Assembly: GCA_021442645.1 (NCBI GenBank)
Contig: JABUSR010000143.1
Span: 1 to 5,493 of the forward strand
Source of the DNA: Ruminiclostridium sp.
GTDB taxonomy: Bacteria > Bacillota > Clostridia > Oscillospirales > Oscillospiraceae
Direction: 5' to 3'
Length of the DNA: 5,493 bases
Shown here: positions 1-4,674 of the stretch, one piece after another
Layout of the letters: each line of letters starts with the position of its first letter
Numbering within the stretch: position 1 is the stretch's first letter
The notes under the pieces: model-generated
What the model was told of the DNA's origin: nothing
Databases searched by the model: none
The model's input: only the letters and a program-made list of their open reading frames with translations
Translations under genes and position numbers: made by a program

Positions 1-977
1 TCCCACTCAATCGTTCCGGTAGGCTTCGGCGTCAGATCATATACCACGCGGCAGATACCAGGCACTTCGTTCACAATTCGGGAGACAATCTGCCCAAGAA
101 CATCGTAGGGAATCTCCTCAATGGTAGCGGTCATTGCGTCCTTTGTGTTAACGGCGCGGATGATGGCGAACCACTCGTCCACACGCTTGCCGTTGCGGAT
201 GCCGACGGTCTTCATGTCAGGCACGGCGGTAAAGTACTGCCACACCTTACCAGCCAGGCCGGCTTTGTCAAACTCGTTGCGCAGGATGGCATCGGACTCA
301 CGCAGCGCATCCAGACGGTCGCGGGTGATAGCACCCAGGCAGCGGACGCCTAGACCGGGGCCGGGGAAGGGCTGACGATAGACCATGCTGTGGGGGAGCC
401 CCAGGGCCTCGCCGACTACACGGACCTCATCCTTGAAAAGCAGCTTCACGGGTTCCACCAGCTCAAACTTCAGGTCTTCGGGAAGGCCGCCCACGTTATG
501 GTGTGCTTTCACACCATCACTCTCCAGAATGTCGGGGTAGATGGTACCCTGGGCCAGGAACTCAATGCCCTCCAGCTTTCTGGCTTCTTCCTCGAAGACG
601 CGAATAAACTCAGCGCCTATAATCTTACGCTTGGTCTCAGGGGCGCTGACACCGGTCAGCTTATCCAGGAAGCGGTCCACGGCATCCACATAGATGAGGT
701 TTGCATTCATCTGGTTGCGGAAAACCTCAACCACCTGCTCAGGCTCACCCTTGCGCAGCAGGCCGTGGTTCACATGGACGCAGACCAGCTGCTGCCCGAT
801 GGCCTTGATAAGCAGGGCAGCAACCACGGAAGAGTCTACGCCGCCGGAGAGAGCCAGCAGGACTTTTTTATCCCCGACCTGCTTCCGAATGGCTGCAATC
901 TGCTCTGCAATAAAGGCCTCTGCCAGAGCGGGGGTAGTAATGCGAGTCATGGACTCGGGACGTACGTTGTCAGACAT
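1..977 (-). CDS. guaA: GMP synthetase, ATP-pyrophosphatase subunit (no glutaminase domain); last base and stop lie outside the window
   Basis: The product activates XMP with ATP to an adenylyl intermediate and aminates it to GMP, the last step of guanine nucleotide synthesis in the cytosol. The 325 complete codons match the C-terminal two thirds of ordinary GuaA. They show the PP-loop SGGVDSS at residues 44-50, the [13 protein letters not shown] region at about 159-171, FKDEVR at 181-186, [12 protein letters not shown] at 201-212, and the dimerisation domain ending in the family's usual TIEWE tail. Only the last base of the final Glu codon and the stop are cut off. The class I glutamine amidotransferase domain, about 200 residues in E. 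coli GuaA, is absent. The ATG at 977 follows GAGGGAGG by 6 bases, and an in-frame TGA at 992-990 excludes a longer protein. A separate glutaminase subunit, as in archaeal split enzymes, or direct use of ammonia is therefore expected; this is inference. The function call is very secure. Confidence 0.96.
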   Translation of the reverse strand, partial: MSDNVRPESMTRITTPALAEAFIAEQIAAIRKQVGDKKVLLALSGGVDSSVVAALLIKAIGQQLVCVHVNHGLLRKGEPEQVVEVFRNQMNANLIYVDAVDRFLDKLTGVSAPETKRKIIGAEFIRVFEEEARKLEGIEFLAQGTIYPDILESDGVKAHHNVGGLPEDLKFELVEPVKLLFKDEVRVVGEALGLPHSMVYRQPFPGPGLGVRCLGAITRDRLDALRESDAILRNEFDKAGLAGKVWQYFTAVPDMKTVGIRNGKRVDEWFAIIRAVNTKDAMTATIEEIPYDVLGQIVSRIVNEVPGICRVVYDLTPKPTGTIEW

Positions 978-983
978 AATAAT

Positions 984-992
984 CCTCCCTCA
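984..992 (-). promoter_or_regulatory. Ribosome binding site of guaA, with in-frame stop just upstream
   Basis: Read on the minus strand this is TGAGGGAGG, six bases before the ATG at 977. The purine-rich core is a good anti-16S match. Its first three bases (992-990) are a TGA in frame with guaA. The site therefore fixes the start and rules out an N-terminal glutaminase domain in the same reading frame. Confidence 0.85.
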
Positions 993-1024
993 ATTTACTT
1001 TCTAAAGAAATAATTGACAGAGAT

Positions 1025-1033
1025 ATTATATCA
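1025..1033 (-). promoter_or_regulatory. Extended -10 promoter of guaA
   Basis: The minus strand reads TGATATAAT, a perfect TATAAT preceded by the TGn extension. No good TTGACA-like hexamer lies 16-18 bases upstream, which fits the extended -10 class. Transcription would start near 1018 and leave a leader of about 40 bases, too short for a purine riboswitch. This gives guaA its own promoter independent of the acetyltransferase gene. Predicted from sequence only. Confidence 0.6.
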
Positions 1034-1109
1034 CGGATTCAGAGATTGAGGTAGGCCTTTTTATAGGAATGGGAAACTTTCTCAGTGGGAGGACGGTATG
1101 GATGGCAAC

Positions 1110-1592
1110 TCAGAGGGTAATCCGCATTTGGTGCCACACAGCCTTGCCGTGGGAGGACTGGGAAAGGCCCTCGTTTACAAAGCCGAACTTTGCGTAGTAA
1201 TGGAGCATATGCTCCTTACAGGTGAGAACCAGGCCCTTCCTGCCTTGGGTTCTGGCGTCGTCGATGACCCTGTTCAGAAGCTGGGCGGCACAGCCCCGAT
1301 GGCGGTAGGCAGGCAGTGTAGTCACCCCGAATATCATCTGCCAGGGTCCGGTCTCATCGTGGAGGTCGGCTTTTTCGTACATCTCATCTCTCAGGTCCGG
1401 CTCCTGGGTGACCATGCCGTTCACAAAACTCACCAGAGTGTCTCCGTCCCAGAGGAGCCAGAAGTGGCCGGGAAAGGACGTTAAACGACGTTGAAAGGAC
1501 TCCCTGGGTGCTGCCTCAGTAGGGGGGAAGCAGGCGGCTTCTACAGCGGTGATGGGCTCCAAGTCTTCTAGGGTTGCAGTTCGGATATACAT
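1110..1592 (-). CDS. GNAT-family N-acetyltransferase, arylalkylamine-acetyltransferase-like
   Basis: This 160-residue protein is a complete single-domain GNAT that moves the acetyl group of acetyl-CoA to an amine. The beta4/alpha3 region FGVTTLPAYRHRGCAAQLL (88-106) carries the pyrophosphate-binding R/Q-x-x-G-x-A turn at 97-102. The C-terminal TCKEHMLHYYAKFGF segment (124-138) contains Tyr133, at the place of the general-acid Tyr of GNAT enzymes. The N-terminal EAACFPPTEAA stretch (18-28) resembles the conserved first motif of bacterial and vertebrate arylalkylamine (serotonin) N-acetyltransferases. The substrate is thus likely a small amine or polyamine, but this cannot be fixed from sequence. 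The ATG at 1592 lies 8 bases after AGGAGG. It sits 69 bases downstream of the ABC-F gene, behind a terminator, with no convincing promoter in between, so it may depend on read-through. No membrane segment or signal peptide is seen. Confidence 0.88.
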   Translation of the reverse strand: MYIRTATLEDLEPITAVEAACFPPTEAAPRESFQRRLTSFPGHFWLLWDGDTLVSFVNGMVTQEPDLRDEMYEKADLHDETGPWQMIFGVTTLPAYRHRGCAAQLLNRVIDDARTQGRKGLVLTCKEHMLHYYAKFGFVNEGLSQSSHGKAVWHQMRITL

Positions 1593-1600
1593 GGATGATT

Positions 1601-1606
1601 CCTCCT
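1601..1606 (-). promoter_or_regulatory. Ribosome binding site of the GNAT gene
   Basis: The minus strand reads AGGAGG, eight bases before the ATG at 1592. It is a full anti-Shine-Dalgarno match. No other ATG lies between it and the chosen start. Confidence 0.8.
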
Positions 1607-1624
1607 GTCTGATATAGGAAAGCG

Positions 1625-1656
1625 AAAACCACCGGCAGCTTGTATCCGGTGGTCTT
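1625..1656 (-). terminator. Rho-independent terminator after the ABC-F gene
   Basis: Perfect 8-bp inverted arms (1628-1635 and 1646-1653, ACCACCGG / CCGGTGGT) enclose a 10-base loop. On the minus strand they are followed by TTTT and then a pyrimidine-rich stretch. It begins 8 bases after the TAA of the ABC-F gene. The T tract is short and interrupted (TTTTCGCTTTCC), so termination may be incomplete, which would let the downstream acetyltransferase gene be transcribed. Confidence 0.68.
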
Positions 1657-1661
1657 GGGTA

Positions 1662-3266
1662 TTAGGCGTTGTTAGCAGCGGATTGGCGCTCCAGATACTC
1701 GTCGTATGTCATCTTACGGTCGATGAGTTTGCCGTCATCGGTAAAGTCAAAGACGCGGTTGCAGACGGTCTCAATCAGCTGATGGTCATGGGACGCCACC
1801 ATGACGTTGCACTTGACGGCGGTAAGTCCGTTGTTCAGGGCGGCAATGGATTCCAGATCCAGGTGGTTGGTGGGCTGGTCCAGCATCAGGACATTGGCCC
1901 CGGAGAGCATCATGCGGGAGAGCATGCACCGGACCTTCTCACCGCCGGAGATGACCTTCACAGGTTTGTAAACCTCATCGCCGGAGAAGAGCATACGGCC
2001 CAGGAACCCGCGAAGATACTGCTCCTGAGGATCGGGGGAGAACTGACGAAGCCATTCAATGAGGTTATCGTCGTTGCCCTGAAAGTAGGGGGTGTTGTCC
2101 TTGGGGAAGTAGGAGTGGGTGGCCGTCTGTCCCCACTTAACGGTGCCCTCGTCCGGCTCCATTTCGCCCGCCAGGATGCGGAACAGGGCCGTGTGGGCAT
2201 TCTCGTTGTCACCGATAAAGGCGACCTTGTCCCCGTGCTCCAGAATGAAGGAGACGTTGTCCAAAACTTTGACGCCGTCAATGGTCTTAGAGACGTTGGT
2301 CACAAAAAGAATGTCCTTGCCAACCTCACGGTCGGGATTGAATGAGACCCAGGGATACCGGCGGGAAGATGCGGGCATCTCTTCCACTGACAGCTTGTCC
2401 AGCAGTTTACGGCGTGCGGTGGCCTGCTTGGATTTGGACTTGTTGGCAGAAAACCGGGAGATGAATTCCTGTAGTTCCTTGATTTTTTCGGAGTTGCGCT
2501 TGTTCTGCTGGCGAATCAGCTGCTGCACAAGCTGAGAGGACTCATACCAGAAGTCGTAGTTGCCCACATACATCTTAATCTTGCCGTAGTCAATGTCTAC
2601 GATGTGGGTGCAGACGGTATTCAGGAAGTGGCGGTCATGGCTGACCACGATTACGGTGCCCTCAAATTCTAGAAGGAAATCCTCCAGCCAGCTGGTGGCG
2701 TCGATGTCCAGGTTGTTGGTAGGCTCGTCCATCATCAGGATATCAGGGTTGCCAAAGAGAGCCTGGGCCAACAGAACTTTCACCTTCAGGCGGGCGTCCA
2801 GCGTGGCCATATCATTGTAGTGGAGGTCCACATCGATGCCGAGGCCCTGGAGGATCCGGCTGGCATCGCTCTCGGCCTCCCAACCTCCAAGTTCAGCAAA
2901 TTCGGTCTCAAGCTCACAGGCCAGCAGACCATCCTCGTCGGTCATCTCTTCCTTGGCATAAATGGCGTCCTTCTGCTTGCCGACATCATAGAGGTGCTTA
3001 TTCCCCATGATAACGGTATCCATAACGTTGAAGGCGTCATAGGCGTTCTGGTCTTGCTTCAGCACAGACATGCGGGTCTTTGGCAGGATGGAGACCTCAC
3101 CGCCAGTGGAATCCAGGTCGCCGGAAAGAATCTTCAGAAAAGTGGACTTGCCGGCGCCGTTGGCGCCGATGATGCCGTAGCAGTTCCCCTTGGTGAACTG
3201 CAGATCTACATTAGAAAACAGGGGCTGGCCGCTGTATTGAAGGCTCAGATTAGAAACAGTAATCAT
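1662..3266 (-). CDS. ykpA: ABC-F family ATPase, YkpA/YbiT type
   Basis: This soluble protein of 534 residues has two ATP-binding cassettes and no membrane segments, so it is an ABC-F translation factor expected to act at the ribosomal E site, not a transporter. NBD1 has Walker A GANGAGKST (34-42), Walker B LMMDEPTN with Glu181, and switch His210. The inter-domain linker (about 245-315) contains the QEFISRFSANKSKSKQA region typical of YkpA/YbiT. NBD2 has signature ISGGEKVR (439-446) and switch His493. Three elements are degenerate: the NBD1 signature (LDARLKVK, 156-163), the NBD2 Walker A (GDNENAHTA, 352-360, no Lys) and the NBD2 catalytic Glu (Gln464 in LDQPTN). One ATP site is therefore canonical and the other looks dead. 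I chose the ATG at 3266, the MITVSNLSL start, because AAGGAG lies 6 bases upstream. An in-frame ATG at 3299 would add 11 residues but sits almost at the predicted transcript start. The family is clear; the exact cellular role is unknown, and resistance is not implied. Confidence 0.95.
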   Translation of the reverse strand: MITVSNLSLQYSGQPLFSNVDLQFTKGNCYGIIGANGAGKSTFLKILSGDLDSTGGEVSILPKTRMSVLKQDQNAYDAFNVMDTVIMGNKHLYDVGKQKDAIYAKEEMTDEDGLLACELETEFAELGGWEAESDASRILQGLGIDVDLHYNDMATLDARLKVKVLLAQALFGNPDILMMDEPTNNLDIDATSWLEDFLLEFEGTVIVVSHDRHFLNTVCTHIVDIDYGKIKMYVGNYDFWYESSQLVQQLIRQQNKRNSEKIKELQEFISRFSANKSKSKQATARRKLLDKLSVEEMPASSRRYPWVSFNPDREVGKDILFVTNVSKTIDGVKVLDNVSFILEHGDKVAFIGDNENAHTALFRILAGEMEPDEGTVKWGQTATHSYFPKDNTPYFQGNDDNLIEWLRQFSPDPQEQYLRGFLGRMLFSGDEVYKPVKVISGGEKVRCMLSRMMLSGANVLMLDQPTNHLDLESIAALNNGLTAVKCNVMVASHDHQLIETVCNRVFDFTDDGKLIDRKMTYDEYLERQSAANNA

Positions 3267-3272
3267 GGTGAA

Positions 3273-3278
3273 CTCCTT
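3273..3278 (-). promoter_or_regulatory. Ribosome binding site deciding the ABC-F start
   Basis: The minus strand reads AAGGAG, six bases before the ATG at 3266. The alternative upstream ATG at 3299 has only A/T-rich sequence before it (a run of eight A), with no Shine-Dalgarno match. The shorter protein is therefore preferred. Confidence 0.85.
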
Positions 3279-3308
3279 ATTTATAAAAACATGAGGCAAA
3301 TTTTTTTT

Positions 3309-3337
3309 ATGATATCATGCATACTCCCAAAAGTAAA
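3309..3337 (-). promoter_or_regulatory. Promoter of the ABC-F gene
   Basis: On the minus strand, TTTACT (3337-3332, 4 of 6 to TTGACA) is followed after 17 bases by TATCAT (3314-3309, 5 of 6 to TATAAT) with a TGA extension directly before it. The -10 lies inside the palindrome ATGATATCAT (3309-3318). Transcription would begin near 3302, leaving a leader of about 36 bases. There is no room for the long attenuator leaders often found before resistance-type ABC-F genes. Predicted from sequence only. Confidence 0.55.
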
Positions 3338-3453
3338 CAGACCACCCACACAAAAAAGAGGCATCAATCGAGATTGTAATTACCAGGATATCCAAATGAA
3401 TAGAGTCCTGCAAAAATGAAATGACATGAAAGAAAAAAATCATGCAAAAACAG

Positions 3454-3482
3454 TAGAAATCTGTGCTGTAGTGTGCTACAAT
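3454..3482 (+). promoter_or_regulatory. Promoter of ddh, with short repeats in the spacer
   Basis: TAGAAA (3454-3459) and TACAAT (3477-3482) are 17 bases apart. The -10 is preceded by TGC, an extended -10. Upstream, 3411-3450 is rich in A tracts and could act as an UP element. The spacer carries TGTGCT twice at exactly 10-base spacing (3462 and 3472) and a TGTAG-TGTG-CTACA dyad (3467-3480) that overlaps the -10, so a regulator might bind here. Transcription would start near 3489, giving a leader of about 32 bases. Confidence 0.55.
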
Positions 3483-3504
3483 GCCAAAGTATTATTTCTC
3501 GTCG

Positions 3505-3511
3505 AAGGAGG
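3505..3511 (+). promoter_or_regulatory. Ribosome binding site deciding the ddh start
   Basis: AAGGAGG lies nine bases before the ATG at 3521. The reading frame stays open upstream to an ATG at 3473, but that codon lies upstream of the predicted transcription start and inside the promoter spacer. The start at 3521 is therefore chosen. Confidence 0.88.
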
Positions 3512-3520
3512 CTGAACATT

Positions 3521-4507
3521 ATGAGTATTCGAATTGGTATTATGGGCTACGGCAATCTTGGTCGAGGGATCGAGTGTGCAATCAAGCAGAACCAGGATCT
3601 TGAACTGGCAGCAGTGTTTACCCGCCGGGCCCCGGAAACGGTTTCTGTTTTGACAAAGGGCGTCAACGTCTATGCGGCGGACGACATTTTGGCACACAAG
3701 GACGAAATTGATGTTCTGATCCTCTGCGGCGGCAGTGCCACCGATTTGCCTGTGCAGACCCCCGAGTACGCAAAGAACTTCCATGTGGTGGACAGCTTTG
3801 ACACCCACGCTAAGATTCCCCAGCATTTTGCATCTGTGGATGCCAGCGCCAAGGCAAGTGGCCATGTGGCAGTGATTTCCTGCGGTTGGGACCCCGGCAT
3901 GTTCTCCCTGAACCGCCTGTATGCCGGTGTGATTCTGCCTGACGGCCAGGACTACACCTTCTGGGGCAAGGGCGTCAGCCAGGGCCACTCCGATGCCATC
4001 CGCCGTGTAGAAGGCGTTGTGGACGGTAAGCAGTACACCATTCCCATTGATGCAGCTCTGGAAGCTGTCCGTAGCGGCAGCAACCCCGAACTGACCACCC
4101 GTCAGAAGCATCTGCGCGAGTGTTTTGTGGTGGCAGCTGAGGGTGCTGACAAGGCAAAAATCGAAAATGATATCAAGACTATGCCCAACTACTTCGATGA
4201 ATACGACACTGTGGTCCACTTCATCACTCAGGAAGAGCTGGACCGTGAACATAGCGGAATCCCCCACGGAGGCTTCGTTATCCGCTCCGGCAAGACGGGT
4301 TGGGAAAGGGAGAACACCCACATCATCGAGTACAGCCTGAAGCTGGATTCCAACCCTGAGTTCACCGCCTGCGTGCTGGTTGCCTATGCACGGGCCGTAT
4401 ACCGTCTGGCCCAGGAGGGTGCCTCCGGCTGCAAGACCGTGTTTGACATTGCACCCGCTTACCTGAGCCCCATGTCTGGGGAGGATATCCGCGCACACCT
4501 GTTATAA
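3521..4507 (+). CDS. ddh: meso-diaminopimelate D-dehydrogenase (EC 1.4.1.16)
   Basis: The enzyme reversibly converts L-tetrahydrodipicolinate, ammonia and NADPH to meso-2,6-diaminopimelate. This is a one-step shortcut of the succinylase, acetylase or aminotransferase routes to lysine and peptidoglycan precursors. The 328-residue cytosolic protein matches Corynebacterium glutamicum Ddh (about 320 residues) along its whole length. It has a Rossmann motif GYGNLG (9-14), TRR (34-36) suited to the NADP 2'-phosphate, CGGSATD (69-75), DSFDTH with Asp91 and Asp94 in the active-site loop, CGWDPGM (121-127), FWGKGVSQGHSDA (147-159), IPHGG with His249, and LDSNPEF with Asn278. All recognised substrate and cofactor segments are present, so it should be active. 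It has its own promoter and a strong terminator, so it is probably monocistronic; no other lysine gene is in the window. The start at 3521 is set by AAGGAGG and by MSIRIGIMGYGNLG, which aligns with the family N-terminus. Confidence 0.96.
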   Translation: MSIRIGIMGYGNLGRGIECAIKQNQDLELAAVFTRRAPETVSVLTKGVNVYAADDILAHKDEIDVLILCGGSATDLPVQTPEYAKNFHVVDSFDTHAKIPQHFASVDASAKASGHVAVISCGWDPGMFSLNRLYAGVILPDGQDYTFWGKGVSQGHSDAIRRVEGVVDGKQYTIPIDAALEAVRSGSNPELTTRQKHLRECFVVAAEGADKAKIENDIKTMPNYFDEYDTVVHFITQEELDREHSGIPHGGFVIRSGKTGWERENTHIIEYSLKLDSNPEFTACVLVAYARAVYRLAQEGASGCKTVFDIAPAYLSPMSGEDIRAHLL

Positions 4508-4516
4508 GAACCCTTC

Positions 4517-4549
4517 AAAAAAGTCGGCAGTTAACCTGCCGACTTTTTT
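4517..4549 (+). terminator. Strong Rho-independent terminator after ddh
   Basis: A perfect 14-bp stem (4517-4530 with 4536-4549, core GTCGGCAG / CTGCCGAC flanked by six A and six T) closes a 5-base loop, nine bases after the ddh stop codon. The A run on one side and the T run on the other make it symmetric, so it could work in both directions. Both neighbouring genes read on the plus strand. It separates ddh from the alcohol dehydrogenase gene. Confidence 0.93.
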
Positions 4550-4584
4550 GTCCCCATATTATGTAGAGATTTTTCCACTTCGCA

Positions 4585-4614
4585 TTGACAGAGCAGCCAA
4601 CAATTCTATATGAT
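4585..4614 (+). promoter_or_regulatory. Promoter of the iron alcohol dehydrogenase gene
   Basis: A perfect TTGACA (4585-4590) is followed by TATGAT (4609-4614, 5 of 6) at 18 bases. TATATG at 4607 with a 16-base spacer is an alternative reading. Transcription would start near 4621, at or inside the left arm of the dyad at 4620-4647, leaving a leader of about 54 bases. Predicted from sequence only. Confidence 0.62.
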
Positions 4615-4619
4615 AGAAA

Positions 4620-4647
4620 CGAATCCTGTATTATATCGGTGGATTCG
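4620..4647. repeat. Inverted repeat in the leader of the alcohol dehydrogenase gene, possible operator
   Basis: Perfect 7-bp arms CGAATCC (4620-4626) and GGATTCG (4641-4647) surround a 14-base AT-rich centre. Allowing one A-A mismatch, the match extends by two more A-T pairs outward (AA at 4617-4618 with TT at 4649-4650). It lies just downstream of the -10 and ends 14 bases before the G-rich ribosome binding site. It could be a repressor operator at the transcription start or a weak RNA hairpin. No T tract follows, so it is not a terminator. Confidence 0.45.
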
Positions 4648-4660
4648 ATTATCTTCTAAA

Positions 4661-4667
4661 AGGGGGG
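4661..4667 (+). promoter_or_regulatory. G-rich ribosome binding site of the alcohol dehydrogenase gene
   Basis: AGGGGGG precedes the ATG at 4675 by seven bases. It is an unusual Shine-Dalgarno sequence, with a run of six G in place of AGGAGG, but position and purine content fit. The start also matches the family N-terminus. Confidence 0.7.
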
Positions 4668-4674
4668 CGTGTTC

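Larger units (their letters stand above)
3267..3520. other. Divergent intergenic region between the ABC-F gene and ddh
   Basis: This is the largest gene-free stretch, 254 bases and clearly more AT-rich than the genes. It holds the two outward-facing promoters (3309-3337 minus, 3454-3482 plus), the palindrome ATGATATCAT (3309-3318), and A-tract-rich DNA at 3411-3450 with TGCAAAAA twice (3409 and 3443). Between about 3340 and 3410 I see no coding capacity, hairpin or RNA gene. Confidence 0.7.

Noticed and set aside
390..1013. Plus-strand open frame of 207 codons opposite guaA
   Set aside because: It is the complement of the conserved GMP synthetase domain and its product resembles nothing I know. 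The minus-strand protein explains the sequence fully.
1013..1031. Plus-strand TTGACA at 1013-1018 followed by TATTAT, as a promoter reading to the right
   Set aside because: The hexamers are only a few bases apart and no plus-strand gene follows. The minus-strand TGATATAAT explains the AT-rich motif better.
978..1109. Purine riboswitch or terminator in the 132-base gap before guaA
   Set aside because: The leader downstream of the predicted start is only about 40 bases, too short for a riboswitch, and no GC-rich hairpin with a T tract follows the acetyltransferase stop codon.
1683..2345. Plus-strand open frame of 220 codons opposite the ABC-F gene
   Set aside because: It lies wholly within the coding region of a clear ABC-F protein and has no family motifs; open antisense frames are common at this base composition.
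3267..3299. N-terminal extension of the ABC-F protein by 11 residues from an ATG at 3299
   Set aside because: No ribosome binding site precedes that ATG and it lies almost at the predicted transcription start. The ATG at 3266 has AAGGAG at six bases and gives the usual family N-terminus.
3476..4498. Minus-strand open frame of 340 codons lying opposite almost the whole of ddh
   Set aside because: The plus-strand frame is an unmistakable Ddh with every family motif. The antisense frame has no ribosome binding site at its start and its product shows no recognisable domain. It is a by-product of codon bias.
4662..4667. Run of six G before the alcohol dehydrogenase start as a phase-variable tract
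   Set aside because: Six bases is too short to expect frequent slippage, and the position fits an ordinary ribosome binding site.
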